A DNA stretch of 64,000 nt from Parietaria judaica (lineage: Eukaryota > Streptophyta > Magnoliopsida > Rosales > Urticaceae). Positions within the stretch are counted from its first letter, which is position 1, and the number at the start of each line of letters is the position of its first letter. The DNA lies in NCBI GenBank assembly GCA_954871525.1, contig OX940861.1, positions 41,243,201 through 41,307,200 on the forward strand, written 5' to 3'. Under the pieces are notes generated by a model that was not told the DNA's origin, did not search any database, and was given only the letters and a program-made list of their open reading frames with translations. This document shows, piece by piece, positions 33,890 to 45,052 of this stretch. The position numbers and the translations under genes were made by a program.

Positions 33890-35360
33890 GAAAGCTTCGA
33901 AGGTGAAAGAGAAGAGTTGGGAAAGAAAATATAAGAGAGAATCTAATCAGCGAGACTCACATCTAGGCTCTAGCTATCCATCATCTCTCTCATTTCATTT
34001 CTCTCTCCACAAATTTGAGATGATAATTAATCATTAATTAATTCAAAATCCGATCTTGATTTATAATGTCTCATAACAAAATCTATAGAATAATAGTATA
34101 TGTTAGTTACCAAGGTTAAAATCAAGGTTTAAAATGCCGCTTGCCGATTTCGTTTCGCATTTTTCGTTTTACGGATATATCGCTTGCCGATGGGTACGTC
34201 GATGGGCAAATCGTAAAGAAAGGGCATGCCGCATACCGCATATACCGCACTTTTCGCATGGGCATACCGCAAGCCGATGGAGTTTTCGACGGATATTTTG
34301 TAAAAAATATTTGAGTATTTAAGCAAGATATTTATATAGGTTCAAAACTACATATTTAATAAATACAAGACATAATTGTATACAACAAAACACATTTGTA
34401 ACTTAAATATGTAGGTGAAATGTATAATATTAAGTCACTTTATTAGTTTAAGTGTATAATATTAAGTCAAATTATTATGTGAAGTGAATATGTATGTTAA
34501 TATAATATTAAGTCAAATTATTATGTGAAGTGAATATGTATGTTAAATTGTTAATTAAGTGTGTACTATTAAGTGAATATGCATGTTAATTGTATATGTA
34601 TATTAACAAATTTAATATTAGTTTAAGTGTATAATATTAAATGAATATGTATATTAAGTGTATATGTATGTTAGGTGAAGTTAATATGTATGTTAAGTGT
34701 ATAATATTATTTGAAGTGTGTAATATTAAGTTAAATTATTAGGTGAAGTGTATGCGTATGTGTATATGTATGTTAAGTGTGAATGTGTGATATTAGTTGA
34801 ATAACAAAAAATCCCACATTGATAGATGACAAGAGTTTGGTGATGTTTATATACCAAATATTAGGGACAAGGGCTTGGGCCCTTTGGGTCATAGAATTTT
34901 GTGGATGGGGAGGACTCACACAAATGTTACACCACCACACGCGCGCCACCACCGTCCAGCCGTGACGTGGTGGGGTGGGGTGCTCTTGTGTGAGTATAAT
35001 TATTTTTGCCGAAAGTTTAATTGGTATTTTTGCCGAAATCTACCAAAAATAATTCCAATCTTGGCTGATAGTGCCAGTTGTTACCGTGACCAATAGTACT
35101 CCTTTATTGAAAATAAAAAATAAAAAAATACTAAGTGAATACACCGATAGTTCAATTATTTTATGAATAGATTGTAGATTTTTGAATACCGATTACGTTT
35201 TATGCCGAGTAGATTGTACAAGTTAAGTATACCAATGAGTATTCTCTAAATTGATATATTGAGAAATTATAATTATAAATATTAATTATGTATTACAAAA
35301 GATTATGTTAAAATACTTTTTCTTTGTTAAAGATTGAAATTTTACTCTTGTATATCTTCT
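33890..35360. other. ECT 5' flank and AT-rich intergenic repeats
   Basis: 33890 to about 34050 is the likely ECT leader and promoter (CT-rich on the minus strand). 34130-34290 is rich in CCGCATACCGC/CGATGGG motifs. 34425-34790 is a degenerate tandem array built from AAGTGTATAATATTAAGT and GAATATGTATGTTAA units. 34800-35100 is unclassified. No gene recognised. Confidence 0.5.
34425..34790. repeat. Degenerate AT-rich minisatellite
   Basis: Repeated interchange of TGTATAATATTAAGT and AATATGTATGTTAA blocks, about eight to ten units with drift. Confidence 0.65.
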
Positions 35361-35368
35361 CCTCTCGC

Positions 35369-36471
35369 TAGAGGTGTCAAGTGGGCCGGGCCAGCCCAGG
35401 CCCACCCGCCCCGACTTTTAAAAAAAGCAGGTTCGCCCCGCCCCACTCTTTTTTTTTGTGGGCCGGGCTAGGCCCGCCCTTATCAAAAGGGTCAGGCTGG
35501 GTTATGCTTTCCTAGGCCCGCCCCGAACCCGCCCCGCCCCGTTCAAAAGCCCGTCCCGCCCCAAAGCCCACATAAACCCACCCCATTTAAAAGCCTACAT
35601 AAACCATATTTTTATATTAACAAAAACTATTAAGTTGTAATAGTAATACTAATACTAATGAAAATATTAAAAAAATTACTCTAAATATTTTATTATTATA
35701 GAAATTAAAAATTATCTTTATATTACATAATTTATTAATTTATTTTGTATATATATTCTATGTAGCTCTTTAATTTTCCAATTAAACAATTTTAACTTTA
35801 TTAATCAATTTGAAAATTCGCTAATCGATTTGAACATTCTCTGATTTTAATTTTACTTTGAAAATTAATTAATCAATTACAACATTGAGCAATTTCATTT
35901 ATAAAACATAATTTCTTAATTCACTAGTTTCAAACTTTACAATTTAAAATTACTGACCACATTCATAAATCACTATTCTAATTTTATATTCAATAATTAA
36001 TTTCAAAATCACTTATTCTCATTTTATTATTCACTTATCACTTTCATATTCACTATTTAACATCTACATCTTGAAATTCACAAATCAATTCAACGATCAT
36101 TAATTTTAAGCTTTCAAGTTATAATTCTTGTTTGTTAAAGGCTCACGATATCTTGTAAAATTCTTAAAAAAATAGTTTCGTAAAAACGTATAGCTCTCCG
36201 TAAAAACTCAACCCGTTTTGGTTTGTAAAAAGCTCACTAAATTCGACCCGTAAAAGCCCACTAAATTCGACTCGTAAAAGCCCGCCCCGCCACGCCCCGT
36301 GACATTGTGGGTTCGGGTTCATGGGCCGGGGTGGGCCTTGATGGCTTTTCCAAAACCCGTCCCTCCCCGCCCCGCACATTGAATGGGGCGGGTCAAACCC
36401 ACCCCGTTTAACATGCGGGCTTAACGGGTTGTGGGCCGGGCCGGCCCGCCCCGGCCCACTTGACACCACTA
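35369..36471. mobile_element. Non-autonomous hAT-like element
   Basis: Starts TAGAGGTGTCAAGTGGGCC and ends GGCCCACTTGACACCACTA (inverted with one mismatch). It is flanked by a perfect 8-bp duplication CCTCTCGC at 35361-35368 and 36472-36479; 8 bp is the hAT size. Length 1103 bp. Both subterminal regions are very rich in GGGCCGGGC and CCCGCCCCG runs, while the middle is AT-rich and non-coding. No transposase. Confidence 0.85.
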
Positions 36472-36840
36472 CCTCTCGCGCTTGAATTTTTTTTAGGAAC
36501 ATCTTTTATCCAACCCCAATTTTGTAAGGTCTTTATAAAATCATAGTGAAAATTTCAGAGGAATGGGCATTTAAATATACTTAGAAAGTTTTCTTTGACA
36601 ATTTTTGAAAACATATATATTTTTGCGTGAAAACTAAAAATAGATACATAAAATCAAAATTATGTGATACAAATTACCTCTTTATTTTATAATCATATCA
36701 ATTATCCTAATATATCATTTTCACTCCGATTATTTTCATGATATTACATCACTGAGTAGTTCACAGTTCAGTTTCAAAGAATGGCTGATTATGACTCTCT
36801 TCAACCAAGCAAAAATGGTGGAGTCAACTTTGGTACATGA

Positions 36841-39800
36841 TCATGCAGTCGAATTCGTTTCTCTGCCGGAGGGAACGTGATCGGCGAGTTCACGGCCTTT
36901 CGTCTCAAGCGGAAAGAGCAAAACGCAGATTCCGGAGAACAAAACGACGATCTCGAAGAGCGCCACCGCAGCGGTCTGGTGGCAGCCGTGGATGAGGCCG
37001 ATGGCCACCAGGGGACACGTCATCCCGCCAATCCTTCCGACTGAGCTGGCGAGTCCGACACCCGACGTTCTCACCGACGTCGGGTAGATCTGCAGCAGTT
37101 CAAGTGCCGGCAGGTTAGAAAGCTCGTGAAGTACTCGCTGATTGAATCCGGAGTTTCGAGAGACACTGTTTGGACGAAAATCTTATTTGGTTTCTGGTCT
37201 CGGTTTAAAAACCGATATTTTTCTCTGATCCTGATTTTGGAACTAGGTCCAAGACCGGGACCGGGACCAATTTTAGCTAAAGGTGATCAGCGGGCAGGAA
37301 TGGGCACGGGCCAAGTTTGCCCCCTGTATGGGGGCGCAAGCGGCCCTGTCTATTTTTTTAAGTGGCAAAAAAATGGCGCACCTTGCCTGCTTGTTATATG
37401 AAATGTGCGAACCTGACGCAACAAAAAAAATCGGTTTTTACACAAGTGCGACCTGCCGGAACAAGTTTTTGAAATCCAGCAAAGCAGACTAAAAAAAATC
37501 TAATTATCCGGTTCCAGTCCCAACAATATCTTCATCATATAAGAAGTGATAGTTACCTCCGGGGCGTATATGTAGACAATGGTGAAAGTTGCGGTGATGC
37601 AAGTGCGAGCCCCAAAGAGAAGGCCCGTCGTCACATTCTGAGGCTGATGCATCAGCAGCGGCAAAAGGAATACGCAGCAGACGAAGAACATCGTCGACAT
37701 TGATCCCTTTCGACCCAGTCTATCTACCGTGAATGCAGCTATCAGCAGTCCCGGTATTTCTTCAACAAATCAAACATATACATCACTCAGTAATATTCCC
37801 TAGACGGGAACGGTATTTATCGGTATTTTGATCCCGGTCCTCGTTTTTTTCAAGTCATTTTTCTTGGTAAAAAAAATAAAAAAGCTATAATTAAGAATTC
37901 AATTCTAAATGACATTTCCAACATCAAAATTTCATCATAGTAGCTAGCGGCAAAAGTATAGTTATATTCAACTACAACTGCGTCTGCAGGTACTTAGGCT
38001 CTTTTTGTAGCAGGGAATACCCAAGTTCAGTAAACCAGTAGCTCTACGCAATTATATCCAATTTCCTTAAAAACGTTAATAGAGGAGGGACTCAAATATT
38101 TAAAATAAATAATTAAAAAGATTAAAATTAAAAATATTATGTAGAGGTGACACATGTCCCTCCATTACCTTTTTAGCATAAATTGGAACAAAATTTGATG
38201 GAGTTGATGTTTTATTGAATTTGAGTACTTCTCCCACAACAAACGAATTTGGGTATCCGCCAACGCAGTTATCTAATATTTGAGTACTTTTGGCGTTATT
38301 ATCCCTTACATATCTAAAGCAAATTTCTCAAAACATAGTCCAAGATCCAAACATCATAACACTCCAACCTTAAAAAATTATGTAAAAAAAAATTAGGAGC
38401 GGTAAATTTCGGTTCCCGGTTTGTTAAAACCGGTTACTAGGAAAGGATGCAAACTTCCGCTCCTTATTTCTTCAAAAGGCAAGAGTAAATCACAAAATTT
38501 GAATATGAATTGCACCATTACCTGCAAAACTAGTGATGAAGATATCTCTATAGCTAAGGCCCTTTGAGCTCTCTGAATGCAGCTCGCTTGGTGTGCATTT
38601 GTTATGCCCGTTGCTCAACTCGGAGGTGAGCAACACAAGGCCGTAATAAGAAAACGCATTGCCGAAAAACACGAACCAGAGAAGCAAGGTTGATCTGCGT
38701 AAATTTGGCGACAGAAGCACCAACAACGATCTGACACCTCCGACTTTAGAACCCGTTGCTTTTAGATTCGTACTTCCAGTTTCTCGGGGTGAAAGCAGGC
38801 GTGTATCTTCTTCTTCTGGCGAAGTCTCGTCATTCTTTTCTTGCAGTTCAATCTGGCTCTCGGAAACGAGATTGCCAGAAGGGAGTTTCGTTCCGTTAAG
38901 TCTCGCTATTTTCTCCAGTATGGCGAGTGCTTCACTTGTTTTGCCTTTCGAGCATAGAAAGCGAGGAGACTCGGGCGCGACCCAGTAGAAGACGAGGAGG
39001 AGCGAAGACGGGATAGAAGAGAAGGCAAGAAGCCATCTCCATCCCAATGTTGGCATAATAAACTGCATGGGGACACAAAATTTGAAGATCAATTTGCCTA
39101 CTCATTACAACTCTTGTGCCATTTATGGAGTAAGATCCTGAAAGTGAGCCAAAACTAATCACTGCAGTCATGTCCAGAAGACAAAAAGAATATGTTATTA
39201 CAATGATATATGTATATATATATAGCTATGTAACTCTTGTAGAAGTGCAGTTGTTCAGAAACAGAAAGGAAAATCAGAAGAAGCATACCCAAGCAAGTGT
39301 GGCTTCAAAAATGGTTCCAAGGGTCCAAAAGGCTGAAAAAATAACCATCCAAGTACCTCTATTTGGAGCAGGTATGAACTCCAGAAACCAAGACGAGAGC
39401 ACCGGCCCGCCTCCCAACCCGACACCGACCAAGCATCGGAAAATAAGCAGCATTGTGTAGTTCGGGGCGAGCGCGCTCATAAATCCTGCCCCTGATGTAA
39501 CCATGGCAGTCATCAGGAATCCTTTCCTGACAGAGCGTAATAGCGAGCACTTCAACACGGGAAAAACGCCATTCGGAAAGTAGAACAGCTCCATATTTTG
39601 AAGCAAAACAGAGATACATTGTACCAATTTCATTACAAAAATAATGATTAGTTTGAAATCCATGTAGGGGTGAAACCCGGACCTGGAACCGGTGGTTTGA
39701 GCTATGTCTGTCTCAATCTCGTTTTCCGGTTTTCACAAATCAAGTACCGGTACTGGTAAAAAAACTGCTTGAAAAACTGGTTTTGAATCGTTTAGAAATC

Positions 39801-40236
39801 GGGATATACAGGTCTCTATAAATCCGGGACGGGGAAGTACCGGTTCCCGATTATCGGTTCAGATATTTTCACCCCTACGTGCATGCTAAAGACTTCACTG
39901 TCCAATCGAATAACAGTTTCGCAGAAAACCAACACAGCATTAGACATGGCGTAAATCGTACTTGCGTCCATGCTTGTCGGAGACGACACCCCAGGAATAG
40001 GCGCCGACGAGCATTCCGGCGAAGACGACGCTGGCGATGAGGCTCTGCTGATGCGAGGAGAGCGACCAGGCAGCCTGCAGGGCGGGCCCGACGAAGGAGA
40101 GCAGCATCATCTCCATGGCCTCGGAGATCCAGGCCATGCCCGCGTAAGCGAGGACGAGGACGTGGAAGTAGCCGAACCCCATGGCGACGAGCGCCTCGTC
40201 CACCGTGAAGCTCTTTCCCTCATCTTGACCCGGCAT
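36841..40236 (-). CDS. OCT7: MFS transporter, organic cation/carnitine transporter 7 (NiaP) type
   Basis: Five minus-strand exons with GT-AG introns: 39962-40236, 39289-39526, 38522-39062, 37557-37759 and 36841-37089; 1506 nt, 501 residues plus TGA. Plant OCT7/NiaP is a plasma-membrane 12-helix major facilitator; Arabidopsis NiaP moves nicotinate and related compounds. Marks: SFTVDEALVAMGFG, SEAMEMMLLSFVGPA, the loop 2-3 signature GVVSDKHGRKKG, RCLVGVGLGGGPVLSSW, EFIPAPNRGTWMV, TLGWRWLLAFSS, VDRLGRKGS, VYIYAPEIYPTSVRTSGVG and SVGRIGGMTCPL. Length matches the Arabidopsis protein (about 500). The frame runs upstream to a TTG at 40263, but the ATG at 40236 matches the family start. Introns hold small transposon remnants (one near 39665-39877). 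It looks intact. Confidence 0.92.
39665..39877. mobile_element. hAT-type MITE in OCT7 intron 1
   Basis: Begins TAGGGGTGAAA and ends TTTCACCCCTA, 213 bp, non-coding. Flanks AATCCATG and CGTGCATG agree at five of eight bases, so an 8-bp duplication is possible but degraded. Confidence 0.65.
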
Positions 40237-40691
40237 GGATCGGCCTCGACTCACTCGATCCAAGCAAGCAGATTCAGGAATCGCAAATGGTGGAAACCGA
40301 TGAGAGCGTTGACCAACAATCCTTGTGAGGCGATGAAGAGAGATCGTTAATGGGAAATGGCGATGTCGGTATTCAGTTAGTTAGTTGGCTTGGCGGTTTT
40401 GTTCAGAGAGAGCAATCACCCAATGACCAGACTCGCTCTTCTGCGTCTTCTTGGTTCTTGGCTCTGGTTGACTTTTTTCAATATCTTTTTTTTTTTTCTT
40501 TTTTTTTTTTTCTTTCTGGACAGGCAAAGTTGATCGTTCGAAGTTAGAGCTGAACTTCGGGCGGGCGGGATTATGCGGGCCTTGGCCCGAGCCTGCTCGA
40601 ATCGCCGTTGCGGCTGCTGGGCCCCGGCCGCAGCGTGATTTTTATTTTTTTATCTGTTAATTTCTTTTAATTGCATTTTAGATTTTTTTAA
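40237..40691. other. OCT7 5' flank
   Basis: Probable OCT7 leader and promoter (minus strand), a CT/T-rich run at 40480-40516 and a GC-rich stretch (GGGCGGGCGGGATTATGCGG) at 40560-40640. No gene seen. Confidence 0.5.
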
Positions 40692-41499
40692 GGGTAAACT
40701 GCGGCTAATGTACCCAATGTTTGATCTTCTGCGGATTATGTACCCAATGTTTATTTTCGGCGGCTAATGTACCCAATGTTTGATCCGTTAGGTATTTTCG
40801 TGTTTTCCGTCACTTGACCGTTAGAGAGTTATCCTCCTCTATATGTACACTTTTCGAATTTTTGACATAACTCACTCATTTTTTGTCCAAATTTTATGTA
40901 CCACCTATGGTTGGAAAAGATAAGAGATAGATCTACAACTTTGGTGTTTTAAGTTTTGTAAAATCAGTTTTAGAAAAATACGAAATTTCAAATACAACGT
41001 AAAACTGGACATTAGTTTAATACAAAATATTTGTTTTGAGCAAATTTTAATATACTTAATGACTTTTTATGATGAAACGTATAACTAAAAAGTTGTAGAT
41101 AAATTTTTTATCTTTCCAACGGGTGTTTATTTATAAATTTTAGACAAAAAATGAGTGAGTTATGCCACAAAATATGAAAGATTATTTCGCATCACATCTT
41201 TCATATTTTTGGCATAACTCACTCATTTTTTGTCAAAAAATTATAAATAAACACCCGTTGACTTTTTAGTTTTAAGTTTCATCATAAAAAGTCATTAAGT
41301 ATATTAAAATTTGCTCGAAACAAATATTTTGCATTAAACTAATGTCCAGTTTTACGTTGTATTTGAAATTTCATATTTTTCTAGAACTGATTTCACAAAA
41401 CTTAAAACACCAAAATTGTAGATACAGTAGAACCTCTATAAATTAATACTGTTGGGACCGGCAAAAAATATTATCTTATCGGATTATTAATTAACATAT

Positions 41500-42246
41500 T
41501 GTAGAGGGCGATTTTCACCGCCCTTTTCCAGTCACAAAAATAATCACCAATAACAAATCAACAACAATAATCAGTGAATATCTTTGTTTTATTATATTTT
41601 CAAATATGAGCTCGGTTTTCTTTCGTTGAATAGCTGGACAGATGAAGGATCATGAGCAAAGGCTCTCTCTATTTCTTTAACCTTTCTATTACAGGACCAT
41701 TAACTCTTTTTCCAGGGTCTTCTCTCTAATTTTTCGAACCTTTACAAATGAGGTTTATCTTGCCTTTTATAGAGTTTACATTATGTCCCCCTCGCGTCTT
41801 TCCCGCCTTTTTCTCCCTTTAATCATTCTCTCCCCAGAGTGATTTGAGGGAAGAATGGTTAATCCCTGCTTTATGTCACTTCCGAGCAAACTGTCATTAT
41901 GGGTAGGTGAGCCTCATTAAATGCGCATCCCGTCAGCCGCCATTCGGCCCTGCAAGCCTCGTCGTTGGTGTTTCTCATCGAGTGAGTAGGTCGGCTTCAT
42001 TAAATGCATATCCCGTCACCCGTCATTCGGCTCTGCATAAACCATCATGACGAAATTCCTCGTCGAGTGTGATGGGACAACACTTCATCGCAGTCTGCTT
42101 TTGCGTGGCTGTGCCTCCTCGCGGTCGAACCTCCTCGGAGATAACCCTCCTCGGGTGATGAACTTCCTCGCCTTCCCTCGTGTCGTTTACGGACAAAACA
42201 ACACGAGTTGTGTTGAGGATGAATTTGACCAAATCCGACCTTAACA
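41500..42246 (-). repeat. 3' LTR of the Gypsy element
   Basis: TGTAGAGGGCGATTTTCACC...CCTTAACA on the plus strand. The adjacent minus-strand polypurine tract AATGGGGGACTAAC (42247-42262) shows this is the 3' LTR. Confidence 0.9.
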
Positions 42247-43844
42247 GTTAGTCCCCCATTTTATCAAGTGTATACACTTGGTAAAATAAAGTATAATCGT
42301 CTCGGAGACCGGCCTTAGCCAACATTTGTTGGTTTCCAGGTTGGTGACTGCTTCATTGGCTTCTCGCGTGGCTATATTGCTAAACCACTTCTTTTCCTTG
42401 CCACGCCTCCTTCGCTTCCCTCCTCGTTGCGAGCCGGGTCCCTTGCCCGCGGGGGCTGCTATTGAGAGTTGCGTTCCTCCCGGCGGTGTGTTGGTCGTGA
42501 TTTAAAGATCGTTGTTTCTGTACTTCCTCGTTTTTTGGCCTCCTAGGCGCCTTCGACCTATTTTACTTCTGCTCGCCCCTTTCGTCGAGCAACTTCTCTC
42601 AGGCACGCTTGCCTGTATATACATGCAAGTTTTTTAGAACGCTTTTCTCGGCACTCTCGCCGGATCGGCCTTGCTCGGCACCCTTAGCCGTATATGTATT
42701 TTTTTTTTTTAATTTTCTCGGCACTCTCACCGGATCGGGCTTGCTCGGCACCCTTAGCCGTATATATATCTCGGCATTCTGGCCGGATCGGGCTTGCTCG
42801 GCACCCTTAGCCGTATATGTATTTTTTTTTTAATTTTCTCGGCACTCTCGCCGGTGCGTACGTATACATATATATATTACCTCCTCCTCGAGTCTGAGAC
42901 AAAGAAAAAGGGTCATGCATAATAGAAAACTCCAGATTATTTCAACAAAAGTCGAGGCCATGCAAAAAATAGCCCGAACAAGAAAGGGTCGGGACTTCCC
43001 AGATGGTAAAAGGAAAAAGATGTAGAACGTTGACCGCTGAGCCTCCCGCTGACGTTCTGAGTTGGCAGGGGATCGATCCGTGGCTCAATCCCGATCCTGG
43101 GTTTCGGGGGAAACCGGTGGGGCTGAGGAAGCTACGGAAGCTCGGTACTCGGCGAGAGCAATTTCCATATTCCACCTCTCCATCTCGTCTCTTTGAGTCG
43201 TCCGATCAGCGGCCTCCTTCATCACCCGCTCCCTCTTGGAGGCGCTCTTCCACAGCTAGGCTCGGTTGGTTCTAGCGCGGGTCCGGTGAGCCACCGGGGC
43301 GTCATCGACGATCAGCGGGGTTTGCATCGCCTGGGCCTCGGAAGCGGCCGGAGAGGCCGATGAAGCCACGGAAGCTCGGTACTCGGCGAGAGCAATCTCC
43401 ATCTCTCCATCTCTCCATCTCATTCCTTGGGGTCGTTCGATCAGCATGTTCCCTCATCAGCCGCTCCCTCTTGGAAGCACTTTCCCAGAGCAACGCTTGA
43501 CTTTTTCGGCGTACCGTTGTAGCGTCATTAGTAGTCGTCGGAGTCTGCATCGCCTGAGAGATTCTAAGAGAGCGGTTTCGAAAATGGAGAGAGAGAGAGA
43601 GTGTGTGATTTCGAAACCCTAATCAATAATGTGAGGCTTTTTTTGGTTTGTCCTTCCCAGGTTGGGCTACGTGTCGTGCTGCTGTTGTTTGAACAATAAT
43701 TTTGCCATCTGGGCCGAGATTTTGCGTGGGTTTGATGAATGGGCTTTTGCTTTGGGGAGGGGTATACGCTTTGTCAGGATAAGATAAAATCTACGAGCAT
43801 GAAAATAGAGAGGAACGGAGAGACGAGGCTACTGGTAGAACTTT
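42247..43844 (-). other. 3' untranslated region of the Gypsy element with tandem repeats
   Basis: Between integrase and 3' LTR. 42630-42855 holds three copies of a CTCGGCACTCTCGCCGGATC...CTTAGCCGTATAT unit. 43120-43330 and 43365-43560 are a roughly 240-bp direct duplication (GAAGCTCGGTACTCGGCGAG in each); on the minus strand each can encode a short Arg/Glu-rich peptide (WESASKRERLMREHADR), now broken by stops. Long repeat-bearing 3' regions are common in Tat elements. No known function assigned. Confidence 0.6.
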
Positions 43845-45034
43845 TTTAAGTGTTTCACGTTCCAACTCCGTATTACTTTCGCTCCCTCTGTATTTTTGAG
43901 CTCGTAGACTCCCGGCTTGACGACGTGGGTAACTATGTAAGGGCCTTCTCAGGTCTGCCCTAGCTTTCCAGCATTTGCCTCGGCGGTGTTCTGGAAGACT
44001 CGTCGGAGGACCATCTCTCCGACTCTGAACCTCCTCGAGCGCACTTTCCTGTTGTAGAAATGCGCGATCGTGTTCTGATAGTTGGCAATGTGCGCACTTG
44101 CTTGCTCGCGCCTCTCGTCGATGTGGTCGAGCTGATGGAGGAGATTCTGTTCGTTGTCCTCCTCGCCGCTGGGGGCTAGAGTCCGACAAAGGCTCGGGAT
44201 GTCAACCTCTGCTGGGATCACAGCCTCCACTCCGAAGGCCAAGGCGAAGGGCGTCTCGCCGGTTGCGAAATGAGGGGTTGTCCGATAAGCCCACAGCACT
44301 CCTAGCAGCTCGTCCGCCCACAGCCCTTTCTTTTCGCCGAGCCTCCTCTTGATGTTGTCGACGATAGTTCGGTTAACCGCCTCGGCATTCCCGTTGCCTT
44401 GGGGGTATCGTGGCGTTGACGTGTTGAGCTTTATCCTCCATCGTTTGCAGAAATCTCCGAACCTCTTTGAGATGAACTGAGATCCGTTATCGGCGATTAT
44501 CTCCCTAGGCAGTCCGAAGCGAGTAATCACGTTCTTCTAAACGTAGCTTTCGACGACGGAATCCTTGATGTTGGCGTACGCCTCAGCCTCCGTCCATTTG
44601 GTGAAGAAATCCGTGACGACGAGCATGAACCTCTTCTGCCGCGTGCCGATGGGCATGGGTCCGACGATGTCCATTGACCACTTCATGAAAGGGTAAGGCA
44701 CCGAGACCACGGAGAGTTCCTCTGCCGGACAGTTGATCGCTGGCGCGTGCCGCTGACATTTCTCGCATCTTTTGGCGTAGCCGATGCAGTCGGCGACAAT
44801 GGTTTCCCAAAAGAAACCTTGCCGCTTAGTCTTTCTAAGCAAGGACCACCCGCCAGAGTGATTTCCGCAGTCCCCGCTATGGATCTCCCGCATGAAGCAC
44901 TCGGCCTGTTTCTTGCCAATGCATCTTAAGTAGGGACCCGCGAAGCTTTTTCGATAAAGTATGTTATCGAGGACGGTGTACCTGGAGCTTTTTGACTTGA
45001 TCTTCCTGGACTCCTGCGGATTTTCGGGCAGCAT
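43845..45034 (-). pseudogene. Gypsy integrase
   Basis: Minus strand from 45034: zinc-binding H-H-C-C (HSGDCGNHSGG, then CIGYAKRCEKCQRHA). Core DDE residues are in WSMDIVGPMP, ADNGSQF and NGNAEAVNRT. A C-terminal GPYIVTHVVKPGVYEL module runs to about 43845. Stops interrupt at 44537-44539 (TAG, after ESYV) and 43949-43951 (TGA, after LGQT), both at places where family members have tryptophan. Integrase inserts the cDNA into the genome; this copy cannot be translated whole. Confidence 0.85.
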
Positions 45035-45052
45035 TCCTTCAATGATGTACCT

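Noticed and set aside
34425..34790. CRISPR-like array
   Set aside because: Degenerate AT-rich units without regular spacers, in a plant nuclear context; a minisatellite.
40236..40263. Longer OCT7 N-terminus from 40263
   Set aside because: The codon at 40263 is TTG, not ATG; the ATG at 40236 matches the family start.
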